NCBI RefSeq assembly: GCF_000003195.3
Contig: NC_012876.2
Coordinates: forward strand, 61,994,407 to 62,058,406
Length of the DNA: 64,000 nucleotides
Source of the DNA: Sorghum bicolor
Lineage: Eukaryota; Streptophyta; Magnoliopsida; Poales; Poaceae
Direction: 5' to 3'
Shown here piece by piece: positions 43,111-55,093 of the stretch. The notes under the pieces are model-generated. The model saw only the letters and a program-made list of their open reading frames with translations. It had not been told where the DNA came from and searched no databases. Both the position numbers and the translations under genes were made by a program. Position 1 is the stretch's first letter; each line of letters opens with the position of its first letter.

Positions 43111-45671
43111 TAAAGCATTATCAAGTTCGAATTATTTTGGATGCCTCATCCTGAAAGCTATCTTATCCAAATCTTCTGTTGTTACTTTCTAGAAACTTTT
43201 TTTTTTGTGATTAGTTACTTTCTAGATAGTGTCTAACTGTCTAACTGATTTCTAGGGCTTTTTTGTTCTTCTTCTTCTCTGGTTTTAGTGCTAACCATTT
43301 ATACTCATATGTTTAAGAAAAACTGAGCTAGTTATTTCTGGACGCAAATTTATTCACGCACGAAAAGCATTATTATAGACAATTTGTCATCTTGCAGCTT
43401 CCATAGTGTTTGCTACATGTTACTAACACATAAGGTTTCATGTTTTACAGGCACTTGTGAATAAATGGTGGGGAATTCGGAATCACATTTCAGGTATTTT
43501 TTTTTTCAATAATTATGCTTGGCAAGTTATGCCGGTGTTCCTTGGCGTTGTCCAAAGTCCAACCTCCCAAAGTACGACTCCAGGTGGCGCAACTAGGAAA
43601 AAAGATGTGGAAGAAGAATCTGAACACCTCTACAATTTCACATGACTCACTTCATTTGGCGGGCTCTTTTAGCATCCTTTGTTGCCTATATAAACCCACG
43701 CATTGCCATGGTTTCCTCTCAGATAAGAAGAAAGAAGCTAGAGGAAGAAAAGTGATCTTCAAGGGGTTTTCTCGTTTTCTCCCTCAAAGGCCTCCAAGCG
43801 GAGGACTTTGAGGCAGAAGAAGAGCATACACTTCTTTGTAATATCACATCAACCATTTTGTAGTTGTAGCCATTTGATCGCCGAATTGAAAACCAGACAA
43901 CATATAATCGGCGTCAATAGCGCAGCTCAAAAATGATTGTTTTGAAATGAAATGAAATAAAAAAAACAAATACATTTTTTTTGGTCAAGATCTTATGCAA
44001 TTTCTCCTCATCCATTTTAAATGAAAAATACCATAAACTTTTACCTCGCAAAAAAGAGAGATTACCTTTTTTTAGAAGAAAAAGATTACCTGATTTGTGC
44101 AATTGTGTTCACGAAATTTATCCATTGGAATGCTCATTTTTCCAGAGTTTTGGGCTGGCCTATTTGCCTAAGGGACAAGGCCCAGCTAGCTCGTAGACAT
44201 ATGGGCTGGCCTATTTTCCTGGCAGACCCAACCACCCATCTCCCGACCGGCCGACCCCAATCCGCATGGAGGCATAGGGCCGGCCGGCCGCTGCGCACGC
44301 AAGCCGCCGCCCGCCGCCAGAAAGCGCCCGAGCCGGCGCGCCAGCCCTCAACCGCCCGAGCGAGCAGGAGCGGCCCGAACGACGGCCAGGTGGAGCGGAG
44401 TTGGGAGCGGCCTGTGGCCTGTGGGAGTGCGGGCGAGCAGCGAGCCGGCGATGGAGTGAAGAGGAGGAGCAGCGCAAGGTACAGCAACCCAGAGCTAGGG
44501 CTAACTGCTGCCACGGATAGGTCAACGGTAGAGAGGGGTAGCAGCTCCTCAGCAACTGGATTTGGTCAAGGCCAAGGTGCAAGCAGTGAAGCAGAGCCAA
44601 AGGTGTGTTTTTCCGTGGCAATAATAATCGACTTCCGTTTGATCGAGTTAGGAAATGACAAACATCTTTTTATATAAACGAATGTTTTTTAATAGCGATT
44701 CTAAAAGTCTCACCTAATGTGCCACTAGTAGCTAGCACTCGATAAACCAATGTGCTAATAAAAGTCAAATGATGCCTGAATTGGAAGTCTGAATATTTGT
44801 ATTCGTCTACTAGCCAAAGCGCTGCTTTTCGTGGAGCTTATTGATGGTTGTGTGGTATCCTCCTCCCTAAGCATGGTTTTGTTTGGTGCTTTTGATTAGC
44901 ATGTAGCTTGCGCATAGAGTTTGCCCCAGCTAAAAAAAATTCCTGGCCCCTGGATCTTTGATGCTAGGATCGCCAATTGGTTTCTGAGAAGAAGCGTGTT
45001 GTGACTTGTGAGTGTTTACCCATGTGAGACGAGAGTACAAAGAGATCTGAGGTTGTGGACGGTGAACCTAACAAACTGTGTGCTGAAGATGACTATGCCA
45101 ACTAATGATGTGACCGCCTTGCTTGCCTCAAAGCTGAAGTAAATAAGAATGTTCTGTGCCATTAGCCATCGGCATGCATACTTTATGATTGGGACGTTTT
45201 TGTTGATAGCTTGATTCCACGCTGCTCTGTTTCTTATCGAAAATCAGCCATCCAGATATGCCCCCTTCTTCCACGCCAAGGAGCTGTTGCAAGATCACTC
45301 TGAGTTCCTCAAGCATGTTGTGCCATTTCTGGATGGCCAGATCAACATGGCTGCTGTGGTGGAGACTGTTGTCATATGTCAATAGTATTCCATTGTCCCC
45401 GTTTTAATATTTGAATTTTCCCTGAGCCTCCCAAATTCCTGACTGTGTCAGTTCATTGGGTACCGGTCCACCAGTCCACCACAAAGTCACAAACTACTGC
45501 CGTTAACTGCTAAGCTATAAAATTGCAGAATTCTTGTGCATTGGACCTGAAGTGCTTGGCCATGACTGTGATACATATTTAAATGGCTAACTGTCAGCAC
45601 AATATGATCTATTTCTCTCATGTTGTGTTCCTTTGCAATGTAGGTGACAGTTTCCCATATCCTCCAAGCAC
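43111..45671. other. Unassigned region upstream of the PPR gene
   Basis: No gene is supported. An exon-like segment at 43451-43491 has flanking splice-type signals (TTTTACAG before, GTATTT after) and reads ALVNKWWGIRNHIS. Around 43660-43850 a TATA-like TGCCTATATAAACCC block resembles an LTR promoter. A GC-rich block (44200-44600) has long frames on both strands but no domain; GGGCTGGCCTATTT occurs twice (near 44150 and 44201). A 42-codon open stretch at 45257-45385 (FHAKELLQDHSEFLKHVVPF) looks protein-like but orphaned. Confidence 0.4.
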
Positions 45672-47459
45672 TTGCCTGCAGTGACAGATCACTTGTCAAC
45701 TCCATTGGATTTAATGGGTGCACCATCACAAATATTTGTTGGGAAGTCAAAACCCTTCTCCACTGCCAAAACCTTGTGCCCTGAACACAAATATATCCTT
45801 TCAATTCCAATCCCACGACTCTCCCATTGCCATATTCCCCTCCTCCTCTCTCAATCAATTGTTTCAGGTCTTCTCCTCAAGCTCCCCCTTGTCCACTCTG
45901 TCCTCCGATCTCTCTCCTTGGGGCCTTTCCCATCTCTATCCCTCTCCTTCCTCTCCCTGCTCCGCCACTCTGGATATGTGACCCTCGATAACTATTCCCT
46001 CAACATTGCTTTCTCTGCCACTTCCCGCCTCCCATCTGTTTCTGTTGGTGCCCAGCTTCATTCCCTTTCTGTCAAACTTGGCTTGGTTTCAGATACATTT
46101 GTCCTTAATTCTCTTATCAACATGTACTCATCTTGTAGCTATCCAGCTACTGCAAGACAAGTTCTCGATTCTGCTCCTCAAGGAGCTTGTGACACAGTTT
46201 CTTGGAACACCATAATTTCTGGATACCTACGAGGTGGGATGCCTAATAAAGCTTTGCAGGCTTTTGGCCAGATGGTCAAGGAGCAAGTTACTCTGGATGA
46301 TGTCACATTGCTGAATGCACTTGTTGCTTCTGCCAAGGCAGGCAAAGTGAAGGTAGGGAGGCTGTGTCACAGTTTAGTTGTGGTGAACGGGGCTGGAATT
46401 AATTGTTATATGGGTTCCTCTCTGATTAGTATGTATGCCAAGTGTGGATTGGTTGAGGATGCCCGCAAGGTATTTCATGGAATGCATGAGAGAAACGTGG
46501 TTTGCTGGACATCAATGATTTCTGGGTACACACAGTTGGGTAAGTTTAAAGAGGCTGTCAACCTTTTTAGGGACATGCAAATTACTGGAATGAAGGTTGA
46601 TGATGGGACAATTGCTACTGTTGTGTCTTCATGTGCCCAAATGGGAGCACTTGACTTGGGACGATATGTTCATGCCTACTGTGATGTTCATGGTTTAGGG
46701 AAGGAGCTTTCTGTGAAGAATTCACTGATTGATATGTACTCAAAGTGTGGGGATATAAACAAGGCTCATGAGATATTCTGTGGATTGACCAAGCGAGATG
46801 TGTTTTCTTGGACGGCAATGATAATGGGCTTTACTGTTAATGGCCTCTGTAGTGAAGCACTAGATTTGTTTGCTCAGATGGAAGGAGAGGGTAAGGTTAT
46901 GCCAAATGAGGTCACTTTTTTGGGTGTCCTTACTTCTTGTAGCCATGGAGGGTTAGTGGAACAAGGGTTCCATTACTTTCAGCGTATGTCCATGGTCTAC
47001 AAGCTTGCACCGAGGATTGAACACTATGGATGCATGGTTGATCTCTTGGGCCGTGCAAAGCTATTGACAGAGGCAGAACAATTTATTAAAAATATGCCTA
47101 TTGCCCCAGATGTAGTAGTATGGCGGTCTTTGTTGTTTGCCTGCAGAGCTTGTGGAGAGGTGGGACTTGCAGAATTTGTAGCAGAAAGGATCCTAGAATT
47201 GGAGCCAAAAAAGTGTGCAGGACATGTTTTACTTTCTAATGTCTATGCTACCACATCAAGGTGGGTTGATGTGAATGAGTTGCGGACATCTATGGACAAT
47301 AGTAGGATGAGTAAGCAACCTGGTTGCTCTTTCATTGAAGTGGATGGATGTGTGCATGAGTTCTTTGCAGGAGATGAATCACACCTTGAGACAGAAGCTA
47401 TATATAACATTCTTTTGGGGATCAGTGAGCTATTAGTAGCAGAGTCCTTACTCATATGA
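45672..47459 (+). CDS. Pentatricopeptide repeat protein, PLS subfamily, E/E+ class, intronless
   Basis: A 595-residue frame. Repeats include VLNSLINMYSSC, SWNTIISGYLRGG, GSSLISMYAKCG, CWTSMISGYTQLG, VKNSLIDMYSKCG and SWTAMIMGFTVNG, the alternating P, L and S units of about 31-36 residues. The C-terminus has the E domain (HVLLSNVYATTSRW, then MSKQPGCSFIEVDG and VHEFFAGDESH) and stops without a DYW deaminase domain. Such proteins bind single-stranded organellar RNA, and E-class members usually specify C-to-U editing sites together with a DYW partner (family knowledge). Targeting to mitochondria or plastids is expected; the N-terminus is Leu/Ser-rich with few acidic residues. Met16 (45717) is an alternative start. 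Length is normal. Confidence 0.9.
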   Translation: MPAVTDHLSTPLDLMGAPSQIFVGKSKPFSTAKTLCPEHKYILSIPIPRLSHCHIPLLLSQSIVSGLLLKLPLVHSVLRSLSLGPFPSLSLSFLSLLRHSGYVTLDNYSLNIAFSATSRLPSVSVGAQLHSLSVKLGLVSDTFVLNSLINMYSSCSYPATARQVLDSAPQGACDTVSWNTIISGYLRGGMPNKALQAFGQMVKEQVTLDDVTLLNALVASAKAGKVKVGRLCHSLVVVNGAGINCYMGSSLISMYAKCGLVEDARKVFHGMHERNVVCWTSMISGYTQLGKFKEAVNLFRDMQITGMKVDDGTIATVVSSCAQMGALDLGRYVHAYCDVHGLGKELSVKNSLIDMYSKCGDINKAHEIFCGLTKRDVFSWTAMIMGFTVNGLCSEALDLFAQMEGEGKVMPNEVTFLGVLTSCSHGGLVEQGFHYFQRMSMVYKLAPRIEHYGCMVDLLGRAKLLTEAEQFIKNMPIAPDVVVWRSLLFACRACGEVGLAEFVAERILELEPKKCAGHVLLSNVYATTSRWVDVNELRTSMDNSRMSKQPGCSFIEVDGCVHEFFAGDESHLETEAIYNILLGISELLVAESLLI

Positions 47460-48542
47460 AAGATTGGAAGTTAGTATATTTTTGTGTCAATTAAATAGAC
47501 AGATTCCAAATGTACTATGCTGTCATTTTATGTGGAGTAGAAAGAATGTTTACATCTTTTTTGTTTCTCCAGAAGGTGGGAGCAATTGAGTCCCTGACAA
47601 TATCGGAGAAATTAGGATGTGTTCCCAGCATTAGGATTAATTCTCCAAGCATATTGGAAAAGGAAAAAAATAAATAAATGTTAGCCCAGGCCTAAAAAAA
47701 CTACCATGAAAATGAATGTGTAGAGTCTATGACCAAACTCCACAACACCTGAAAGTGTCAACTATTTTATCACCAATGTCACATTCACACCTTCTCTTTT
47801 CTGTTTGAAGTTTACTATGACCAACTGAAATTGCCTTATATGTTTCATTGAGAAGTGCTAGAGGTTAATACTCCCATGAAGGTGCCATGTGTTTCATTGT
47901 GATCTCTTCAAGTAGAAACTCCTCATTTGTAGTCATATGTCATTTATGAATCCTCGGAGCATGGTGAATTGTTTCACCCATAATTGTATGAGCTGGCTCG
48001 ATTTTGAAATTATATGCAGGTAATGTCGCTTAGGAAACTAGATATTTCAAGAATTACTGTGGAATCACAACTCACTAAAATTAAATTCCAAAATCCATCC
48101 TTTCAGCTAATTGATAACCATAACATTTGTTAGCATTGATGAGAGAAACAAAAGTCACTAGTGTGTTGTTCTCCAGTTCTTCGCACCTTGCCTTTCAGAA
48201 TCATTTCCTGTATATGCTTTTGCTGCAACATGTTGGGTTGGCCACTAGCGTTATTGATATGAAATGTGGTTCTTATGCATGATGACCTTGAGTATTGACT
48301 GCTATGCTTCTGTCATCTAGTTGTCTATTGCATTGCTTTCCTGATCCTTTTCTCGTTCTTGTGTAATTGGTCATATTTGATTTAGAACTGAAGTTTTGTT
48401 TCTCAGCTTTACAACCATCTGGTGGTGTGTGGCCACTGGCTTGTTGGGCTATGCTAATCATTGGAATATAAACAAGCAGGAGGTCTGATTAACAGAAGTT
48501 TTTTAATTGTTCCCAAATTGGAGGATTCACCTGAAGGGAGTT
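47460..48542. other. Spacer between the PPR and REV7 genes
   Basis: The 3' UTR of the PPR gene and the promoter and leader of REV7. No MITE ends, repeats or open frames of interest were recognised. Confidence 0.5.
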
Positions 48543-49810
48543 ATGGATCGGAAGAATCAAACTCCTCAAGGTGGTTATGATTAGTTTTATTGTCTGTTTC
48601 TTGGAAAGCTGGGGTTTGCTGTTTTAATAGTTACTAGTCTCTCTGCTAAATAGGTCAAATAGCACGGGTGGTTGTGGAATTTCTTGAGGTAGCAGTCAGC
48701 TGCATCATCTTCCTCAAAGGCTTCTATCCTCCTCGTAAGAGTAAAGAGTTCCTCTTCGTTTAAGTCAGTTCAGTAACTCTGAGCTTGGCAGCTTGCAAAG
48801 GTTTCGTTAGATTAAACAAATGTATATGTAGGTGCCTTTGAGAGGAGAAGGTATATGAATGTAGTGGTCCAGAAAGCACGGCATCCTGAACTTGCTAGCT
48901 ATATTCACTCTGTGACTGTCGGCCTTCTTCCTTTCATTCAGAAGGTTTGCTTTAAACCCCTGTTTTAACTGGTCCTGCTGCAGTTATGTGCACCAATGTT
49001 TTAAAAAGCTGATAGTGGGTAGCTGACAGTGGGAATTTATTTGCTTGGTGTTTTCAAAGTAGATAGTTGATAGCTTACAATCTGTTTTGAAGCAAAATGA
49101 CTTATCTTAGGATTACTTGTTTTGTCTCCTTTTTTTTACTGATTTTTTCCATGCTTCTCTTATATGTTGCTTTCAGCTGTTGATAATCCCTTGATAAGTA
49201 CTATAATTGTAGAAATATTCCAGGTGGGCTCTAATTCAACATTCATAGATAACAGTAACCTTGATTTTTATATTTACAATCCAGGGATTGGTAGAGAGGG
49301 TTGTGGTCATCTTCTATGACAAAGAGCATGTACCAATTGAGAAGTTTGTCTTCAAGCTTGCAGTCAACCAATCATATTGTTCCAAGTTAGAGGAGGCAAA
49401 CCTGGAGTTTGCTCTGCGAGCATTCTTGATCAAGCTGACTGTTGCTGAGCCTGTTACCAAACCCCTTCCATCAGGTTCTCAATTTCATCTCATCATTTTA
49501 AGTTATTATTTTTTACCATCTTAACGTTTTCTGTAAGAGGCAAGAATATATATCTGTAGAAGATCTCTCAAGGAGTAACATGCTTGTATTTTGAATTTTG
49601 ATAGATGGTAACTGGGAGATCACTGCCTACTTCCGGTCCCTCCCTGGCGATGACGACCGAGAAGCTCAGCTGTGGATTCCTACAGACACCAAGCTGTGGA
49701 TGCAGCCTCCGCAAATTACCCCTATCAAGTCAGTTAGCTGTGACCCTCTGAAGATGCAGCTTTACTTGGAGCACCCTAGCATCACAGAACCGAAGGATCC
49801 GGCAGCATAA
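48543..49810 (+). CDS. REV7: REV7 / MAD2B, HORMA subunit of DNA polymerase zeta, 5 exons
   Basis: Exons: 48543-48570, 48654-48734, 48832-48944, 49285-49474, 49605-49810; phases match and give 205 residues, the usual size for plant REV7. The protein is nearly all HORMA domain: ARVVVEFLEVAVSCIIFLKG and FERRRYMNVVVQKARHPELA at the start, GLVERVVVIFYDKEHVPIEK in the middle, and a C-terminal seat-belt region including LWMQPPQITPIKSV. REV7 binds the REV3 catalytic subunit and acts in the nucleus in error-prone translesion synthesis past DNA damage (family knowledge). The WITAYFRSLP-like segment (NWEITAYFRSLP) is typical. It follows the PPR gene by 1.1 kb in the same orientation; no functional link is implied. 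Confidence 0.93.
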
Positions 49811-50756
49811 CAGGAATCAGTGCCTGTGCTACACTGCTATGTGCATTCTCTGTGAGTTGAAGTCACCATTGGGTTAGAGAAATGGACAAAGATTGTGTCC
49901 GTTGATTTGGAGATGGGTATGTGACTACCTGATTGCCCTAGGCTAACCCAAGCATGAAGAGCGAATGAGCATCCTTTTTCCATGTCGAGGACTGACCTTG
50001 GCTGTCATCCTGCGCCCTGATGTTCTCGAAGTCATGTATACCTGCGTCCTGATTTCTCTTTCTGAGATGGTGTTTACATCAGCTTCATGCTACTTTAGGC
50101 TGGTTCTTTGCCGTTGAGTTTTGCTGCGAAGACGCGAAGTGGATGCACATTTCCTAGGTCCAGCAGAGTGGATGGACTCCTGATTATCTGACTCTAAAAA
50201 TGTTTCCGGCGTAAACCTCACTTCCTTGCATTAGGTTCAGTCTCGACTCCCGAGATATATTATATCGGTTTATAGAAAATGCAATCTCAAATCTAAGGGT
50301 ATGTTTGATTGGGATTGGCTAAATATTAGTCCAAATTAATTGGGATTGGCTAGCTAGCTAGTTAAGAGCATCTCCAAGAGTTTCTAAAACCTACTTGCAA
50401 TCTAGTTTTTTTTTTTTGGCAAAATTGAAAAAAAAAATGCTCTCCTATAGCTCCCTGTCTCAACTCCAATCTTTCTGCAGTTGAGGAAAACAATCCAATC
50501 GTATGCAAATATCTGTGCCCCTATTGATCTACCAATCCGGAGGTAAAAGGACGTGGAATATGGTTCTAACGCAGATGCACAAGAGAGAAAAAAATACAAA
50601 AGTGGTTAATTTACCAACTATTGTTTTTGGAATTGGAGAGACCCTAACAAGTAGTTGAAAACAAAAAAATAGCCCTTTTGGATGCACTAGAGCTAATTTT
50701 GCCTATTTTTTAGCTAACTAACAATTATATAGCCCTTGTATCCAAACAGCTTCTAA

Positions 50757-51011
50757 GACTATCTCCAACAATCGTCACCCAAAATACAAGACCCATTTTA
50801 TACCTATTTTTGGTCTTCTCCAACAACAAGACCTAAAAGACAACACTCTCTGCAAATGGGTCTCGAGGAGAGAGGATACCCAAATTTGGGTTATGCCTCT
50901 CGTGATATCCAAAATGGGTCTTCTGTATGGGTACTCGGTTGGAGGTTATAGGTATTGTGTTGGAGACCCATTTTAGGTTTGAGTTCTCAAATGAGTCTCC
51001 TGGAGATAGCC
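50757..51011. mobile_element. Tourist-like MITE (255 bp)
   Basis: Left end GACTATCTCCAAC and right end CTGGAGATAGCC are inverted; TAA flanks both sides (50754-50756, 51012-51014). The interior has CCCATTTTATACC and AGACCCATTTTAGG blocks. Confidence 0.75.
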
Positions 51012-51020
51012 TAAGTCTAA

Positions 51021-51685
51021 GAGCAACTCTAGCATAGCTATGAAATCAGTATCTTTACTTTTATTTGGGGCTCCTACTTTTTTTTAGTGTTTTTAGGCTC
51101 AACTCTAACAGGTCCCCAAAGCAAGGTACTTACTTTATGTGGGACCCATTTGTTAGTCACATAACTTTTTTTCTCCCTTGTTTCATTTCCTCCACCCATA
51201 GCAACCGGCATGACCACACCCACCACAACCATTGACACCACAACCATCAGCATTAGAGCTCGAGCTATTGGGGAAGGCAAACTCACAGTAATGTCCGCCT
51301 AGGGGGGTGAACTCGTGGGGAGGTCCAAAGCTCTATCGGCGGGGGAGGTGACCTCACATCGAAGGTTGAGCAGCCAGGAAGAGCAAGCTCACATGGAGGG
51401 CCGACCAAAAAGGGCGAGCTCTCGAGCGGATGGGGGGGGGGGGGGGGCAAATTGTGTTCGCGCGCAAGGACAAATGCTAGGGAGGTTGTGCACACGAGGA
51501 CTATAGGGCAGGGCATGCCCATGGGGAGGATGGAGCTCGGACACCCCCATGAATGAAAGCCCCTAGGAGAAATCTTATTGTCATACTTCAGTGTATAGAT
51601 AAAGTTTTGTGTGCATGTGTGTGTTTTGTCTCTTTGTGCCTAAAAACATGATATAGACCCAACTAGGATCTCATTGGAATTGCTC
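51021..51685. mobile_element. Larger Tourist-like element (665 bp) with a 16-G run
   Basis: Left end GAGCAACTCTAGC and right end TTGGAATTGCTC are inverted; TAA flanks both sides (51018-51020, 51686-51688). The interior is GC-rich at 51290-51540 with a homopolymer of 16 G at 51432-51447. It is separated from the preceding element by only 9 bp. Confidence 0.65.
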
Positions 51686-51924
51686 TAAGTTGTGTGTCTA
51701 TATTTTTATCACTAGGCTAAAACTCAAGTTATGTGGTAGAAAAATAAGCTAGTTCCATGGATGGTTTATTTATTTAGTATAAAAAAGCGTGGAAGCTGAT
51801 CTTATAGTCACTAGAAAAATGCATGTTGGACAATGTGGTTGGTAAAGTGATGGCATGAGATTTTTCTTTGACAAGCGATGTACTCCTGAGAAAGTAGTCA
51901 GGCTCTGGCAGTCTCATGCTCTCA

Positions 51925-52225
51925 GGCCCTGTTTAGACACATACATAAAACATTAAATATAGATAAAAAATAAACTAATTACACAGTTTAGTTGAGAATC
52001 GCGAGACGAATCTTTTAAGCCTAGTTACTCCATGATTAGCCTTAATTGCTACAGTAACCCACATATGCTAATGACAGATTAATTATGCTTAATAAATTTG
52101 TCTTGCAGTTTCCTGACGAGCTATGTAATTTGTTTTTTTATTAGTTTCTAAAAACCCCTCCCGACATCCTTCCGACACATCCGATGTGACACCCAAAGAA
52201 TTTTCATCCCCAATCTAAACAGGCC
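51925..52225. mobile_element. MITE, GGCC(C/T)TGTTTA family, 300-bp subtype
   Basis: Left end GGCCCTGTTTAGACAC and right end CAATCTAAACAGGCC are inverted and flanked by CTCA on both sides (51921-51924, 52226-52229). It shares its interior with the eroded copy at 31275-31606 and a shorter internal stretch (CATAAAACATTAAATATAGA) with the copies at 42-43 kb, 54 kb and 62 kb. Confidence 0.85.
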
Positions 52226-54333
52226 CTCAGCAAAGCGAGCACCCGAAGCGGAATCCGAGGAGTCCGTTGCGTCCGTTGGATAGCAGGGGAATTTCGTGCG
52301 TGCTCCTGCAGTCCTGCCTCGCCTGCGACGATGCAGGTCGTGACAGGTGCACCCGTGCGAGGATCCAGGGACTGCAGTCGGCACTAGCACACGCAAGGTC
52401 TAGTACGACTGCTTTTCTTTTTCTTATCCCGTGTCTCATGGAAATTATCATTTTTAACTTTACTAGGTTAATGACTGTACGTTGTTACGGATTTTAAAAT
52501 CCATATACTCTATGTTTCTTCTATAATTTTTAGTTGTAAAGATAAATATTTATTAATAAAATTTTATCTAAATATATCCATGTGTGATCTTGTTTTGAAG
52601 GATTTGTTATGAGAAATTTAATGGTGCAATCGAAATTTAATTTATATCTTCGGTTTAAAAGTTATGACTTTTTAAATTCGCTAAAAATAATTTTGCATGT
52701 ATGGTTGAGTGGGCCTAGGTTGATGAGATAGCCTATCATGGCTAAAAGGGATGAGAGTTGTGGCTTCACCATAGGTGTGGTAGATGAGTCATTTCCATAA
52801 TTTTTAGTTTTAGAGATATCTCATTGAAATTGTCTTTTTTAACTTTCAGATTTCTTTTTTTACTGTTTGTTTTATTTTAAATTTATTTATTTTATCAATT
52901 ATATTTGACTTGTTTTGTCAAAAAAATACTTTAACAATAATTTATTTATTTTACAATTTACATAAAATTTTGTATAATATGGATGGTCAAACAAAAAATC
53001 TAAAAGTAAAAAATAACACTTTTAATAGAATGGGAGAGTAACTTAACTACAAATGAAAATTTTATACCAAATATATATGTTGTTTTATATATAAAAGAAC
53101 TCTACCATGATGAAAGACGGCTCCCATGATTATCTGAGAGGTGGAAGCCTCGACTTCTTTGGTCGAGAAAAATACCATGGAGACTATGTGCGACATTGTG
53201 TGTCTTTTTAGTTAGCGTTATGGTAGGCGCCCGAACAAGGAGCACCGGTATAAGCATTTTTTAAGCAATGTCCACCTCCACGCATGCATGCGAGGCGGAG
53301 AGTTGAACTCTCGCCCTAGGACTTTACGCAACGGCTCAACATTCCTTATGAACTCTACATTTTGCATTGAGATCTTGTTCAACACTTCAAGGCAGTTTTG
53401 GAAATTTGTGAGGTCGACCTGACCTGCCCCTTCCCTTGCCCCAACAATATTCCACTACAATACACCACACCATGCAAAATTCCCTATCTTTTGCCCCTTT
53501 AGTGACCTAGTTAGCTTCGTTGACCCTGCTACGTTTAGCAAAGTGGACACTTTGTCCCCCCTTCCCCTCTTAGTTAGTTTTTAGTTTGAGTTCAGTCACC
53601 GCTCAAAGGCCTATGGAGTATTTAAGGAGGGTGGCAAATGACTTGCCGTTTTATAAGACATACGAAGGTGAGAGGGATTAGACGGGTCACACTAACATTG
53701 GAAAAAAAATTATGGTAATTCTCAAAATTGGTGAAATTACCAGGGTGTCTCGTTGCCGGGGGCTACACATAAAAAAAATAGCAAACATCCATACCAAGTG
53801 AATGACACGACCTTGGATGAACAATTGTACCACAAAGAACCCAACTAACTGGATTTTGCTTAATTCGTTTAGAGATACAGATGTTGATATTACTTTTCTA
53901 TAAGTAACTGTTTTAGATCTCATTCTCCTTGTGAAATGTTGATACTATTTTTCTGTACGGGACTATTTGAAAATTAGATCCCATTCTCATAGAGAGAATC
54001 TAGATTCTCGACAACAAATATATACTAGATTATGTAGATTAAAAAGCAAGAGTTTTATAGACCTTATCCTCGTAGTGATTATTGTTTTTGTGTAGTTAAG
54101 ATATCAAAATAATAGATTTGAGAATTGAGATAGATAATTGGATTATGGTCTCTCATTCTAAAATCCAAGTGTTTGGATCTCATTCTCATTTTTTCTATCT
54201 TTTTTTCTTGCTATAGGAAACCAAATAAGGCCTAAATACAATCAAATTTAAATTGTTTGGCTCTTTAGCAAAATAAGGCATGCTATTTTTAATGGAGTGA
54301 ACAGTAGCAGCCAAGAGCAAACACTGCTATAAT

Positions 54334-54553
54334 GGCCTTGTTTAATTCCATTTTTTAGATTTAGTTACTATAGTATTTTTGTTTTATTTGATAATTAACG
54401 TTCAATTATAGACTAATTAGGCTTAAAAGATTTGTCTCGTGATTTACAGACAAACTGCACAAGTAGTTTTCATTTTCATCTATATTTAATGCTCCATGTA
54501 TGTGTTCAAAGATTCGATGTGATGGGTGAAAAGTTTGAGTGAGAACTAAGGCC
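54334..54553. mobile_element. MITE, GGCCTTGTTTA family, copy C
   Basis: Left end GGCCTTGTTTAATTCC; the right end is GAGAACTAAGGCC, slightly eroded. The interior has the family blocks GGCTTAAAAGATTTGTCTCG and CAAAGATTCGATGTGATGG. It abuts copy D, sharing the GGCC at 54550-54553. Confidence 0.85.
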
Positions 54554-54807
54554 TTGTTTAGTTCACCCTAAAATCCAAAAGCCTTTCAAGATTCTCCGTC
54601 ACATTAAATCTTGCCGCACATACATAAAACATTAAATATAGATAAAAAATAACCAATTACATAGTTTATTTATAATTTATGAGGCAAATCTGTCGAGCCT
54701 AATTAATTTTTAGTTAGACAATAATTTCCAATACAAACAAAAAATATTACAGTATAAAAAATTTAAAATCTAAACCTTTTTGATCTAAAACAGACCTAAA
54801 CAAGGCC
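54550..54807. mobile_element. MITE, GGCCTTGTTTA family, copy D, inverted relative to copy C
   Basis: Left end GGCCTTGTTTAGTTCACC, right end GACCTAAACAAGGCC. The body is the reverse complement of the family as read in copy C (CACATACATAAAACATTAAA here, versus TTTAATGCTCCATGTATGTG there). Copies C and D thus form an inverted pair about 470 bp long. Confidence 0.88.
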
Positions 54808-55082
54808 AATACTAGGCTAGCAGCGTAGCAGGTCCATCGCACATTCGCAATTGGCATCTTGCAGTGACTCGTACTGTGCACGTTTCACTGTTTAGCGTCA
54901 CGCAGAACCTTTTTCCTCGGACGATTCTACCCCTGGCCCTGTAGGCCCCAGCCCGCTGCAGCCGCGCGGCGCACGTGGTCGCGTCCCGCATCCCGACAGC
55001 CCAATCTGCCACGTGGGCCCACCCGGACCCTCTTCCCAACCCCATCCCTTCCCACCAAAATCTCCCGCCATCTCCACACCTC

Positions 55083-55093
55083 TCCCGCCAAAA
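55083..55093 (-). promoter_or_regulatory. E2F-type site in the RBR1 promoter
   Basis: TCCCGCCAAAA is the reverse complement of TTTTGGCGGGA, a match to the E2F consensus TTTSSCGC extended. It lies 304 bp before the RBR1 ATG. Confidence 0.65.

Larger units (their letters stand above)
49811..54333. other. MITE-dense intergenic region between REV7 and RBR1
   Basis: It starts with the REV7 3' UTR. From about 50290 there is a probable hAT-like or nested MITE cluster (TATGTTTGATTGGGATTGG near 50297 and TATCCAAACAGC near 50740), then the elements listed separately. 52230-54330 is mostly AT-rich filler with short decayed open frames; no gene is recognised. Confidence 0.5.

Noticed and set aside
44021..44677. 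218-codon plus frame and opposing minus frames near 44.1-44.6 kb
   Set aside because: Frames overlap on both strands in a GC-rich block, with Arg/Ala/Pro-rich translation and no domain or splice-linked partner.
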